Assembly: GCF_001078375.1 (NCBI RefSeq)
Contig: NZ_BBXI01000021.1
Span: 161,589-225,588, forward strand
Direction of reading: 5' to 3'
Source: Veillonella tobetsuensis
GTDB lineage: Bacteria; Bacillota; Negativicutes; Veillonellales; Veillonellaceae
Length of the DNA stretch: 64,000 nt
Below the pieces are notes generated by a model. It had not been told where the DNA came from and ran no database searches. It saw nothing but the letters and a program-made list of their open reading frames with translations. Each line of letters starts with the position of its first letter. The first letter of the stretch is position 1. The translations under genes were made by a program, and so were the position numbers. Of this stretch, positions 44,520-52,949 are shown one piece after another.

Positions 44520-45755
44520 TCACTCAATCATCACATCTAGTTGATTCATGCGAAAATCTTCTATCACATCCATAAAGGCCTTATTATGTATCGGATTTTC
44601 CATCATCCCAAATAGGTGGCTCGTGCAATAGCAGTCTGAGGAGCCGAATTTTGGCACCTCCCACTCAGCAATAGCACCCACCGCATCAGCCAAAGCACAT
44701 TCGACACTCACTTCTATATCCGGATCTGGCATGCTTGGCATGGATGGATATGGTTCGTGAGTAAGGCTCCAGCTTTCAAGGGGTAGTCCGCTCGTACGAA
44801 TGGGCACGCCGGCAATCATTTCGCAATGGCCGCGGAAGTAATCGAGGTGCCAATGCATTTTCTTACGTTTTCGTTTATGGCGCTCAATACGTTTCGTAAG
44901 GTTTGCCTTGGCGGAGCCGACATACATGTAATAACCTACATTAAAATGCATCATGCCCTTAGATCCGATTTCGAGATCTAGTTCATGGTCAAGGTGCATC
45001 ACCATGATGTATACGCCGCTATCGTGCGCTTCGCTGTCGAGAACATAGCTCGGATAGGTACATTCGCGTGTCACGGTAGGCATTGTGAAAGTCTCATCCC
45101 ACGCTACAGCAACAGCTTTCCAGTCGAGGAATGGGGCCACTTCTTTAAAGGTCGTGGCAAATTCTAAATCCGTATGATAATCTGGCAAGAACCATTTGGC
45201 TTGGTCCCATTGTACAAGGAATAGTACACCTGTGTGGTAGCCTTCGTTTTGAAGTTCCCGCAAGTGTAATAGATGCTTACGCCCACGTTCTGTAATGGCA
45301 TCGGGGAACATGGCACCGGTCTTGGAGAATAGTGTACAAGACTTAACCTCTAATAAGAACTCATCGCCCTTATCATTGGTGAGGAGTAAATCAAAACGAG
45401 ATGATGTGCCATGTAGTTTGACCGTGTATTCTCGTCGAACTACGCGCCATTCCTCCCATCCTGGAATGAGTTTGTTTTCAATCAAATGCTCTGCTACATC
45501 ATTACTATAGTTCGTATCGAGCATGATAACAACGCCATCACGTTCAATGCCTACGACGCGGTATTTCGTCTTCGCATCAGGCTTATCATGAGGCACAATG
45601 TACATCGTTACACCAGTGAATAATAGCTCCCACATGCGACCAGGGTTCGGTAAATGAGCGAGTACGCTTTCACCATTAAGTTCCAAGGTCACCACAAAGC
45701 GATTGGGACGCCCTGTATAAGTGGCTTTCAAAATTGTATCGTATAGAACCTTCAT
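44520..45755 (-). CDS. sfsA: SfsA nuclease fused to a GIY-YIG-like (DUF123/Uri-type) domain
   Basis: 411 aa; ordinary SfsA is about 230-240 aa. Residues 1-235 are SfsA: FVVTLELNGE, HLPNPGRMWELL, then the nuclease core with DEFLLEVKSCTLF (E-x-K) and FPDAITERGRKHLLHL. Residues about 250-400 match DUF123: GVYIMVMHL, YYMYVGSAKANLTKRIERH, HWHLDYF, CYCTSHLF. This is the GIY-YIG-like domain that archaea often link to endonuclease III. The fusion suggests a two-nuclease DNA/RNA processing enzyme. Start after AGGAGGAG. Confidence 0.85.
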   Translation of the reverse strand: MKVLYDTILKATYTGRPNRFVVTLELNGESVLAHLPNPGRMWELLFTGVTMYIVPHDKPDAKTKYRVVGIERDGVVIMLDTNYSNDVAEHLIENKLIPGWEEWRVVRREYTVKLHGTSSRFDLLLTNDKGDEFLLEVKSCTLFSKTGAMFPDAITERGRKHLLHLRELQNEGYHTGVLFLVQWDQAKWFLPDYHTDLEFATTFKEVAPFLDWKAVAVAWDETFTMPTVTRECTYPSYVLDSEAHDSGVYIMVMHLDHELDLEIGSKGMMHFNVGYYMYVGSAKANLTKRIERHKRKRKKMHWHLDYFRGHCEMIAGVPIRTSGLPLESWSLTHEPYPSMPSMPDPDIEVSVECALADAVGAIAEWEVPKFGSSDCYCTSHLFGMMENPIHNKAFMDVIEDFRMNQLDVMIE

Positions 45756-45801
45756 AGCTCCTCCTGCGTTCAGAATATTCTATGTCTATTATACAACAAA
45801 A

Positions 45802-45825
45802 CGGGCCACTCCGAAGAGCGGCCCG
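45802..45825. terminator. GC-rich terminator
   Basis: CGGGCC(A)CTC-CGAA-GAGCGGCCCG with a T run on the minus-strand side (GTTTTG). Between sfsA and the DUF2922 gene. Confidence 0.75.
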
Positions 45826-45906
45826 CTGGGAGGATCATATAACAGGTTCCGATGCTGTCATATGAACAGGGATAAGATATTCGTCGCATAACTGCGATAT
45901 GTTGTT

Positions 45907-46128
45907 TTATTGCAAATCTTTACTTTGCGTAGTGACTTCACTGGCAGATGTAAAGCTAGCCAATGGAGCATCGCCAGAGCCTAAGATTACCTTATTAGCT
46001 ACTAGCGCATTAGCTGCCGTTTTAGCTTGTTCCAAAGTAAGGCCAGTGCGAGGTCCACTAATTGTGATTGATGCGCTTTTACCATTGACCGTAGCAAATT
46101 TAAGATATACCACACGTTTATCAGCCAT
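45907..46128 (-). CDS. DUF2922 family protein
   Basis: 73 aa from ATG 46128, 8 nt after GGAG. Contains VYLKFATVNGKSASITISGPR and LTLEQAKTAANALVANKVI, the full extent of DUF2922. Known only as a small Firmicutes protein usually next to DUF1659, as here. Soluble, no cysteine. Function unknown. Confidence 0.8.
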   Translation of the reverse strand: MADKRVVYLKFATVNGKSASITISGPRTGLTLEQAKTAANALVANKVILGSGDAPLASFTSASEVTTQSKDLQ

Positions 46129-46252
46129 ATTGGGCACTCCTTTCTAATTCATATACATAGGGATGGGAATGAAATCGCGATAGGTTCATAGGGTTTGGAT
46201 TACTATAAACCCTCACGCAGCCATTACAAACTAAGAATTAACTTAGCAGAGA

Positions 46253-46459
46253 TTAATGACCAAGGGATACTTCGTTGACGCGTACCACGTCAGCAATGGT
46301 GTTCTCATAGAGACCAGCCAATGCGGTGCCGACAATCTTAACGGCATCATCAGTAGCTTCTTCAGCTACGCGTGTGAAAGTGACGTCTTTATATTTCGGT
46401 TTTTCTTCCGTACCGATATTAAAACGTAACACTAACTTTGTGCGTTTGAGTTCAGCCAT
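46253..46459 (-). CDS. DUF1659 family protein
   Basis: 68 aa from ATG 46459 behind AAAGGAGGTGATC. Matches DUF1659: LVLRFNIGTEEKPKYKDVTF and a following helix ATDDAVKIVGTALAGL. It has the same strand-helix pattern as the DUF2922 neighbour, and the two probably form one transcript and perhaps one complex. Function unknown. Confidence 0.8.
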   Translation of the reverse strand: MAELKRTKLVLRFNIGTEEKPKYKDVTFTRVAEEATDDAVKIVGTALAGLYENTIADVVRVNEVSLGH

Positions 46460-46869
46460 CTGATCACCTCCTTTCACCTATATACATTCCAAAAAGAGGC
46501 TCGTGACAAGCAAATTCGATGAAAAAAGAGGAAAAATAATTTTACCCATGAAAAAACGGCCCAAAATCAAGATTTTAGGCCGTACTTTTGTAAGTAGTTT
46601 CACGTGAAACACCAATACATATAAAGCTTTATTTATATCCCACCACATGAACGGGATCATTATTTTTAATTTGTGTAGCTTGAGACACATTATTTTATAG
46701 AAAAATATATTATACTAGATTCATACAGTAACGATGAGTATAGTTTCATCGTTGATAGAGACTCAATATAACACAATACATGTTAGTATTAGAGACTTTC
46801 ACAATTATTTTCACAGTATACATATATGATAGAATATAAGTAGTTCATTACAATTTAGAGGGGATTACA
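46460..46869. other. Intergenic region with terminator, parS-like site and promoter of the siroheme protein gene
   Basis: A terminator stem (46556-46583, ACGGCC...GGCCGT with A6 before it) and a parS-like site (46596-46611) are followed by an inverted repeat AACGATGA-N8-TCATCGTT (46730-46753). That repeat may be an operator for the divergent plus-strand gene. A 70-codon minus-strand ORF over the terminator has no support. Confidence 0.55.
46596..46611. other. parS-like ParB-binding site 1 (15 of 16 bases)
   Basis: AGTTTCACGTGAAACA; the Bacillus parS form is TGTTTCACGTGAAACA. About 12 kb from parA. Confidence 0.75.
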
Positions 46870-47826
46870 ATGGCTCAAATTGCAGGAAATTTACAACGAA
46901 TTAAAAACGGTCAACGCCGTTATGCTATTACACCACGCATTCCAGCGGGTTTTATTCAACCAGATCAATTACAAAAATATATTGATGTGGCGAACAAATT
47001 TAACGCTGTTCTAAAATTAACAGGCAGCCAACGCATTATGATTACGAATTTGAAAGCTGAGGATGTAGACGCAGCTTGGGAAATGCTTGGCATGGAACCA
47101 GCGTACATGGTGTCCAACCGCGTGCGTAGCGTCAAGATTTGCCCTGGCACAACGTTCTGTAAGAGGGCTAAGCAAGACAGCGTTCATCTTGGCATGCAAT
47201 TGGAACGCAAATATTTGTCCCAAGAGATGCCTAGCAAGATGAAAATTGGTGTGTCTGGCTGTCCTAATTCTTGTACTGAAAGCCGCATGAAGGACGTTGG
47301 CGTAATCGGTACGGTTGAAGGCTGGAACGTATACGCTGGCGGTAGCGGCGGTGCTCACCCACGCATTGGCGACCTTATTGCCGAAGTGGCGACTGAAAAA
47401 GAAGCACTCGCTTTGGTAGACCGCATCATCGAATATTACAAAGCAAACGCTCAAATTGAAAGAATGGGCGAATTCATTGAACGCATCGGTTTAGAGGCTT
47501 TCAAAGCAGCTGTATTAGGCGACCTTGAAGGGGCTCCTACAGAACCGAAAGCGGCGGAACCGGTTGTTAATTTACCAGGTCACGGCAATGATCCAGAGGT
47601 AGAAGCACCGCGCCTTGAACCAGGTCAACCAATCACACCAGATACAATCATCCGTGATATCGTAGATACGTACCCTGTTGTAGTACCAGTACTACAAAGC
47701 ATCGGCATGGGTTGTCTCGGTTGCCCATCCTCCACGATGGAGCCTTTATGGCAAGCTGCTGAAATTCATGGCGTTAATGTATACGATTTACTAGATAAAT
47801 TAGAAACTGCCCGCAAAGGCGCATAA
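46870..47826 (+). CDS. Nitrite/sulfite reductase-like siroheme-4Fe-4S protein with C-terminal DUF1858 domain
   Basis: 318 aa. The ferredoxin-like N-terminal half (about 15-75) is followed by the siroheme/4Fe-4S ligands Cys91 and Cys97 (CPGTTFC) and Cys131 and Cys135 (CPNSC). This is one half of the usual two-repeat reductase, like the small proteins of the NirB/Fsr group. Residues about 245-315 form a DUF1858 domain with GMGCLGCPSS, a likely extra metal site. The electron partner is unknown. Start after AGAGGGG. An inverted repeat lies upstream. Confidence 0.8.
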   Translation: MAQIAGNLQRIKNGQRRYAITPRIPAGFIQPDQLQKYIDVANKFNAVLKLTGSQRIMITNLKAEDVDAAWEMLGMEPAYMVSNRVRSVKICPGTTFCKRAKQDSVHLGMQLERKYLSQEMPSKMKIGVSGCPNSCTESRMKDVGVIGTVEGWNVYAGGSGGAHPRIGDLIAEVATEKEALALVDRIIEYYKANAQIERMGEFIERIGLEAFKAAVLGDLEGAPTEPKAAEPVVNLPGHGNDPEVEAPRLEPGQPITPDTIIRDIVDTYPVVVPVLQSIGMGCLGCPSSTMEPLWQAAEIHGVNVYDLLDKLETARKGA

Positions 47827-47936
47827 TTATAACCTATACTTAACTTATATATTTATATATTCGAGTATATTCGGACCTATGTAGACACATAGGTCCTTCC
47901 CCATTATCATAAAGACGATTTATAAAGGAGCTTACT

Positions 47937-48602
47937 ATGTCCGCATTTTTAGGTCACATTCATTACTGGTTATACCGTAAAATTCAATTGCTCGTTGAGC
48001 GTGAAAATTTAATCCTTGAAAAAACAACTAAGGTGGTAGACGATCTTGCTGAAGAATTGCACTCCATCTCCGTAGATACGTATGGGGAACCAATCAACCC
48101 AAGCATTCCTTTAGAAAATATCATCGACCACAACAATATTCACGGCTGGCTTGCTAACCAAATCAATATAGCATCCGTTCGCGAAGCAGCTTTCATTAAA
48201 GATATGCTCGACACGAATGCTGATGACAATGCTATCCACGTTGTGACAGCCATCCTTGATGCCTTTGCAGTACAAGGCCAAGCGTGCGGTGTTGTAGCTC
48301 AAGATTCCCTTGAAGAACACACAGCACCTGCTATTTACAGTGCCCTTCAAAACTTCTATGTAAACGGCATGCCTTGCGACGGCGGCGACCAAATCGTTGA
48401 GGACAGTGCTGACCGCTTTACTTGGGTTGGCGACCATCGCTTACAAGCTGGCTACTGGCGCACAGCAGGCGTTGACCCTAAATTTATGGCACTAGCATAC
48501 CAAACATGGTTTGAGGCCTTTGTGAAAGCTATCGATCCTGAATTCGAGCTTATCACCACAGAAGAAAATGGCACACGCTTATACACAATCGCTAAAAAAT
48601 AA
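47937..48602 (+). CDS. Hypothetical protein, 221 aa, downstream of the siroheme protein
   Basis: Soluble and mainly helical. It begins SAFLGHIHYWLYRKIQLLVERE and contains QGQACGVVAQDS and NGMPCDGGDQIVEDSADRF; the two cysteine sites and neighbouring acidic residues could bind metal. I recognise no family. It lies 110 nt behind the siroheme gene with its own AAAGGAG and shares its terminator, so the two may function together. Confidence 0.6.
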   Translation: MSAFLGHIHYWLYRKIQLLVERENLILEKTTKVVDDLAEELHSISVDTYGEPINPSIPLENIIDHNNIHGWLANQINIASVREAAFIKDMLDTNADDNAIHVVTAILDAFAVQGQACGVVAQDSLEEHTAPAIYSALQNFYVNGMPCDGGDQIVEDSADRFTWVGDHRLQAGYWRTAGVDPKFMALAYQTWFEAFVKAIDPEFELITTEENGTRLYTIAKK

Positions 48603-48635
48603 ATACGTAAGATTTCGTTTTCTTAGCTAACTATA

Positions 48636-48694
48636 AACGGACGAAAATGAACGAAAAATTTTACGTTCGTTTTTACGCTCGTTTTTTGTCCGTT
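48636..48694 (+). terminator. Terminator after the 221-aa protein gene
   Basis: AACGGAC/GTCCGTT outer arms with ATGAACG/CGTTC inner pairing and several T runs. Confidence 0.65.
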
Positions 48695-48855
48695 CCGATA
48701 AGTGTATCCTATGAATTACTACAGGCCTATACTAATTTGAAATTTCTTTCAAAACTGTAGCCATAGGCACAGCATTGATAAAAAATATCATTTATAATAA
48801 GACCATAAGTTAAATTCTTACTGACAGAAGTATTTTATATAGGAGGTGCAGCATT

Positions 48856-49143
48856 ATGGCAGGCACAGTAAAACAAGAATTAGGTTTATTATTCCAAGGT
48901 CCTAACTACGTAATCGTAAAAAAAGGTGGCCAAGCTGGTGAAAAGGTAGAAAAACACAATCACCCTGAAGCGAATGTAATCTTCACTGTTGTAAAAGGTA
49001 AGGTTCAAGTGTTCCTAAACGAAACAGAAGAACATGTACTCGTACCAGGTGAAGTGCTTGAATTCAATGGCGATAACTACATTCAAGCAACACTCGTTGA
49101 AGATAGTGAGTTCATCGTAAACCTCGTTCATAAACCTGAATAA
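48856..49143 (+). CDS. Cupin-domain protein
   Basis: 95 aa, a single small beta-barrel cupin. Motif 1 is seen as EKHNHPEANVIFTVVKGKVQVF (His residues at about 35 and 37), motif 2 as PGEVLEFNGDNYIQATLVED, which lacks the usual His. Metal binding is therefore uncertain. Small cupins often act in stress or redox metabolism; no specific role can be assigned. Starts behind AGGAGGTG. Confidence 0.78.
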   Translation: MAGTVKQELGLLFQGPNYVIVKKGGQAGEKVEKHNHPEANVIFTVVKGKVQVFLNETEEHVLVPGEVLEFNGDNYIQATLVEDSEFIVNLVHKPE

Positions 49144-49202
49144 GATTATATGTATTAATTAACCCTCCTCTCAAATACATTTAATACTATATACAATCAT
49201 TA

Positions 49203-49276
49203 AAAGAGCACCTATGCTGAATAGTAATCTTACAAACTAAATGTAAGAAAGCTTACAGCTCATAGGTGCTTTTTTT
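49203..49276 (+). terminator. Terminator after the cupin gene
   Basis: AAAGAGCACCTATG pairs with CATAGGTGCTTT, ending in T7; the loop contains a second stem (CTTACA/TGTAAG). Confidence 0.8.
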
Positions 49277-49419
49277 GATAGTATGTATTAATTATAATTG
49301 ATGACCTTATTGCTATCTCAATACATTCTCATAATATATTTCTATAGAATATTTTGCTAATCCTTGCGGTTACATCTATAAAGAGATATACTAAAATTAT
49401 TAAGAGAAAGAGGGATTTT

Positions 49420-49776
49420 ATGACACGCGAAGATGTAGAAATGTATATTTATAAGCAATTTGATGACACCACTACCAATACACCATGGACGCAATTTCCA
49501 CATTACAAGGTATTCCGCCATCAAGATAATCGTAAATGGTTCGCATTAGTCATGAATATTACAACGGATAAATTAGGCTCTACCAAGATCAAACCTATTG
49601 ATGTACTAAACATCAAATGTGATCCTACCATGATTGGTTCCTTTCGCAAGGAACCAGGCATTTATGCAGCATATCACATGGATAAATCCAATTGGTTAAC
49701 CATTTCTTTGGACGGCTCTGTTCCTACTGAAAGAATAAAAATGCTCCTGGATATGAGTCATCGGTTAACAAAATAA
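49420..49776 (+). CDS. MmcQ/YjbR family protein
   Basis: 118 aa from ATG 49420 behind AGAGGG; the longer frame lacks a site. Typical YjbR features: FPHYKVFRHQDNRKWFALVMNI, a turn with DVLNIKCDP, and GIYAAYHMDKSNWLTISLDG near the end. The double-wing fold is thought to bind DNA, but the biological role is unknown. Monocistronic, with a perfect terminator behind it. Confidence 0.85.
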   Translation: MTREDVEMYIYKQFDDTTTNTPWTQFPHYKVFRHQDNRKWFALVMNITTDKLGSTKIKPIDVLNIKCDPTMIGSFRKEPGIYAAYHMDKSNWLTISLDGSVPTERIKMLLDMSHRLTK

Positions 49777-49801
49777 TACTTATTACAACTAAATTATATA
49801 C

Positions 49802-49833
49802 AAAAACGAGCGTAAAAATTTACGCTCGTTTTT
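49802..49833. terminator. Bidirectional terminator
   Basis: AAAAACGAGCGTAAA and its exact complement, 2-nt centre; the same CGAGCGTAAAAA element appears near 48675. Confidence 0.85.
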
Positions 49834-49888
49834 ATGTGCTTTCAGTTAGATTACTATTAGATTTTATAATGAATGAAATAGCTTTCAC

Positions 49889-50482
49889 TTAGGCGCGTAA
49901 AGCTATAGCAGTTACTAATAAGATAGCAATATACACTATACCAATAAAAATAATATGGGCCGACGAAGTACCTAGCATTTTACGATATAGACCAAGCGAG
50001 CAAAGCATATAATACAAAGCAATGACCAAAAGAGCGATACCAATAAAATTTTCAAGCAAATAAGCCACATATCCAAAGTGCATGAGATTTAAAGCTATCA
50101 TTAAGAGAGAATTTACTAACCCTAATATGGCCAATGGAAAATCAAAGGCTACTGCATACGAAACAGCTGTAAAAGTTTGTTTAAACGTAAGCTCACGATT
50201 AGAAACATTTTTTACATATAAATATGCTAATACAAGCCAAAAGCCTTTAAAAAACGCCCACATCAATATATAGCCAAATAATACTCCGATTACATAAGCT
50301 AAGGATACCGGTGTTAACAAAAACACGGCTATATTTTCTACAAAGGAAATGCCAAGCATAATACCAAACAAGCTTAACATCAACTTTAAACCTTGATTAA
50401 ATGTGCCATTCTCAACAACATAGGGAATCCCCTTTGATCTAGGACTCCATATTAAATCCCAACATAACTGCATAAGAGACAT
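49889..50482 (-). CDS. YIP1-like membrane protein
   Basis: 197 aa with an amphipathic start (SLMQLCWDLIWSPRSKGIPYVVE) followed by five hydrophobic segments. The Trp-Ser-Pro start and five helices match bacterial YIP1-family proteins, which are of unknown function. Start after GAGGAGG. A long hairpin repeat separates it from the OmpH-like gene. Confidence 0.68.
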   Translation of the reverse strand: MSLMQLCWDLIWSPRSKGIPYVVENGTFNQGLKLMLSLFGIMLGISFVENIAVFLLTPVSLAYVIGVLFGYILMWAFFKGFWLVLAYLYVKNVSNRELTFKQTFTAVSYAVAFDFPLAILGLVNSLLMIALNLMHFGYVAYLLENFIGIALLVIALYYMLCSLGLYRKMLGTSSAHIIFIGIVYIAILLVTAIALRA

Positions 50483-50584
50483 CTATAAAACCTCCTCATC
50501 CTTTCTCGACAACACCAAAATCATACCATATCACTACCGGCAAAACAAATAAAGAACACCTTTTTCCTGCTCCTTAATCTAAAA

Positions 50585-50716
50585 AATAATATCTATCTCT
50601 GATAGAGGAAAACAGCCCCCTCTCGAAAAACGACTTCGGGCTCCGCGTAAGCGCAGTAGCGTGTCAGCTTTTCGAGAGGGGGCTGTTGGATTCTACCTCA
50701 AAGGATAGATATTATT
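50585..50716. repeat. Long hairpin repeat, type 2 core, copy D, with nested outer arms
   Basis: Inner arms 50611-50629 and 50669-50687 (AACAGCCCCCTCTCGAAAA) enclose a core starting CGACTTCGGGCTCCGCG and ending GCGTGTC. Outer arms AATAATATCTATC (50585-50597) and its complement (50704-50716) are perfect; the right one reaches into the stop codon of the OmpH-like gene. Confidence 0.8.
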
Positions 50717-51170
50717 ATTTTAGACGTTTAATTACTTCGTCTGTAATGTTTTCAACGCTGCTATTTGCATCAGCTGCACGAATTGTGTAAGGATCGTCTA
50801 ATACAACGTCCATTTTCTTTTCAACGCGAACTGCTTCGATAGCGTTATGAATGCTTTGCATCATAGGTTGAGCAATTTTGTTTACTTCATCATTTTCTTT
50901 TTGTAACAATGGAGCTACGGATTTATTGAATTCTGCTTCTGCTTGAGCTTGATCTTTAATTTTATCAATTTCTTGCATTTTCTTTTCGATTTGTGGACGG
51001 TACTGTGCATCTACTTGTTGCATTTTCATATCAAGTGCACCGTAACCAGGATAGCTATTTACAACTTGACTCATTTGTACCAAACCAATGTTAGCAGCGC
51101 TTGCCACAGCAGTGGTAGCGGAGATAGCACCTACGATAGCTAATGTTGTCAATTTTTTAGTCAATTTCAT
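50715..51170 (-). CDS. OmpH/Skp-like periplasmic protein
   Basis: 151 aa. Signal peptide with cleavage at VASAA. The mature part begins NIGLVQMSQVVNSYPGY, the OmpH family opening, followed by two long charged helices (about 45-115, e.g. EKKMQEIDKIKDQAQAEAEF) forming the tentacle, and a final strand with MDVVLDDPYTI. Skp-type chaperones escort outer-membrane proteins, which shows that this organism has an outer membrane. Start after GAGGAGG. Confidence 0.85.
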   Translation of the reverse strand: MKLTKKLTTLAIVGAISATTAVASAANIGLVQMSQVVNSYPGYGALDMKMQQVDAQYRPQIEKKMQEIDKIKDQAQAEAEFNKSVAPLLQKENDEVNKIAQPMMQSIHNAIEAVRVEKKMDVVLDDPYTIRAADANSSVENITDEVIKRLK

Positions 51171-51326
51171 CTGAGATCCTCCTCAATAGTAAAGTTTCAC
51201 TACACAAACGTGTAATGCACTATTTTTACTATATCAAATCTCCCCTGCTTTCACAAGTAAAAAACCTATGAAAATTAGAGATTATTTATAGCATCTAATA
51301 TTTCAATTGTATACTATTAAATAATA

Positions 51327-51360
51327 ATAAGGGCCCATGAATTCATCATGAACCCTTATC
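51327..51360 (-). terminator. Terminator after the GerW-like gene
   Basis: ATAAGGG pairs with CCCTTAT with inner ATGA/TCAT pairing; on the minus strand followed by TTATTATTT. Confidence 0.6.
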
Positions 51361-51376
51361 AATATTTTATTATCTA

Positions 51377-51754
51377 TTATTGTTCGTCATTAAGATAGAT
51401 ATATTTATCGGATTTCAATTTAGACACGAGGTCAGGCACCAAGCCGATAAGGCGATCAAAGCTGCTGCTATAAGGATTGCCTTTAATATTGAATAATTCG
51501 ATGCGGTCGCCTTTGATCACGAGCACTGCGCTTGGTTCCATTTTGGCACCGCCGCCACCGCCGCCACATTCGTGGTTTTTGTCAGCAGTATTATGATTTG
51601 TACCAGTACCGAAACCAAATGTTACGTCAACGAATGGAACCAATGTAGTATCGCCGATTTGTACAGCTTCACCAACAACAGTTTCCACTTTAATCATATT
51701 TTTGAACTTCTCAAAAAGGACTTCCAAATTTTCTTTTACATTACTGTTCTCCAT
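51377..51754 (-). CDS. GerW/YtfJ-like protein
   Basis: 125 aa. Conserved features of the GerW family: N-terminal NLEVLFEKFKNMIKVETVVGEAV, a middle VPFVDVTFGFGTG, and the glycine run CGGGGGGAKMEP, then PSAVLVIKGDRIELF. In Bacillus the family member YtfJ/GerW takes part in spore germination. Here it is followed upstream by a DUF2953 gene, the same neighbour as in Bacillus (ytfI-ytfJ). No other sporulation gene is seen in the window. Confidence 0.85.
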   Translation of the reverse strand: MENSNVKENLEVLFEKFKNMIKVETVVGEAVQIGDTTLVPFVDVTFGFGTGTNHNTADKNHECGGGGGGAKMEPSAVLVIKGDRIELFNIKGNPYSSSFDRLIGLVPDLVSKLKSDKYIYLNDEQ

Positions 51755-51777
51755 CGTAGTACCTCCACTGATGACAA

Positions 51778-52908
51778 CTATGCGTTAGCGGCTTGTTCCG
51801 CTTTCAATCGTTCTAATTCTTTATTTTCTTTGCGCTTAACCCTAAATACTTTAATGGCTTCTACAATGAGTGCACGCATCGGTTGTGAAAGTACAAACCG
51901 CGTTCCATGCCAAGCCAATACACCTAGGATTATACGCCCTTTAATATGGCCGCTGCCTTCTAAATGCCAATTCAAATAATCAATTTCAATATTCTCAGCC
52001 TGTTCAGGCCAGATACTGTACAACATCGAAGCAAGCATGCCACCCTTAAATGGATCACCGATGCCGATTCGCCCTTCTACGGCGATATCTCGCGGTTTAG
52101 AATGGTCATAACACCGCTTAGAAACAAGTAGTAATTGACGCCACAATTCAGTATTCGTCACATGTTTCATAAACCAAAAGGTTGGAATTTGAGATTTAAA
52201 ACTAGCCACCGGATCATTTGGATCTGGCTTTTGAAAGCGAGCTTTCACGCTATCTTTTAAACCATCAATCTTCGTAAACACCTTCTCTTTTACAGTGCCA
52301 TCACTATTGAAAGTGACCTTTTCCACCACTTCATCATCAGGTTTCATCGTCGGATTATCACGAATTGCATCATATTGTGCAGCTCGTGCTTCAGCACCTT
52401 TATTTTCATCGGTGGACTCATCTACGCGTTCAATGCGAACCTGCTTCTCTTGTGAAGCCGACGCTTGTCCTGCACTGCGAACAGAATCTAGGCTTTCACC
52501 AGAAGTGCCAACGGTTGTAGGCTCAGTCGGTTCCGTACCGCCTTGACCACCACCTTGCATGGCTTTCATCATCGCTTCCGCTTGGGCCGTCATCGGATCT
52601 TTGTCAATTTCGTCCATCACCTTTTGATATTCGTCATTAACCCGTTGTGCAATCCAATCGTCGTATTCTTTCACAGGGCCTATTTTCTGCATGCCTAATA
52701 CATACAGTTGTTTAAAAAATGGTTTGCCCTGAAAATATGCGAGATGCAGTGACAACACGCGCCACAGCCATTTAACAGATAATTCTGCGCGGTACGGCGT
52801 CCTGCCGTTCCATTCGATACTATATGTGATTGGCGTTAGTAGGATAATCATGATCAGCGCTACGATGAGAAGCACTACGACGAGTGCCACTATAGCGACT
52901 ATACTCAA
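51778..52908 (-). CDS. DUF2953 domain-containing membrane-anchored protein
   Basis: About 377 aa with one N-terminal membrane helix (AIVALVVVLLIVALIMIILL). A short domain with LSVKWLWRVLSLHLAYFQGKPFF follows, then a long polar linker rich in Gln, Thr and Glu (about 105-215, QGGGQGGTEPTEPTTVGTS), then DUF2953 (about 250-345, DIAVEGRIGIGDPF). TTG 52908 is 8 nt after AAGGAGG; the ATG two codons earlier is only 2 nt away, so TTG is preferred. Neighbour of gerW. The linker makes it longer than usual. Function unknown. Confidence 0.78.
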   Translation of the reverse strand: MSIVAIVALVVVLLIVALIMIILLTPITYSIEWNGRTPYRAELSVKWLWRVLSLHLAYFQGKPFFKQLYVLGMQKIGPVKEYDDWIAQRVNDEYQKVMDEIDKDPMTAQAEAMMKAMQGGGQGGTEPTEPTTVGTSGESLDSVRSAGQASASQEKQVRIERVDESTDENKGAEARAAQYDAIRDNPTMKPDDEVVEKVTFNSDGTVKEKVFTKIDGLKDSVKARFQKPDPNDPVASFKSQIPTFWFMKHVTNTELWRQLLLVSKRCYDHSKPRDIAVEGRIGIGDPFKGGMLASMLYSIWPEQAENIEIDYLNWHLEGSGHIKGRIILGVLAWHGTRFVLSQPMRALIVEAIKVFRVKRKENKELERLKAEQAANA

Positions 52909-52949
52909 CCACATCACCTCCTTAGGTTATGGGATTTTGAAAGTATGCT

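Noticed and set aside
46478..46690. 70-codon minus-strand ORF
   Set aside because: It covers a terminator and a parS-like site, has no ribosome binding site and no recognisable protein features.
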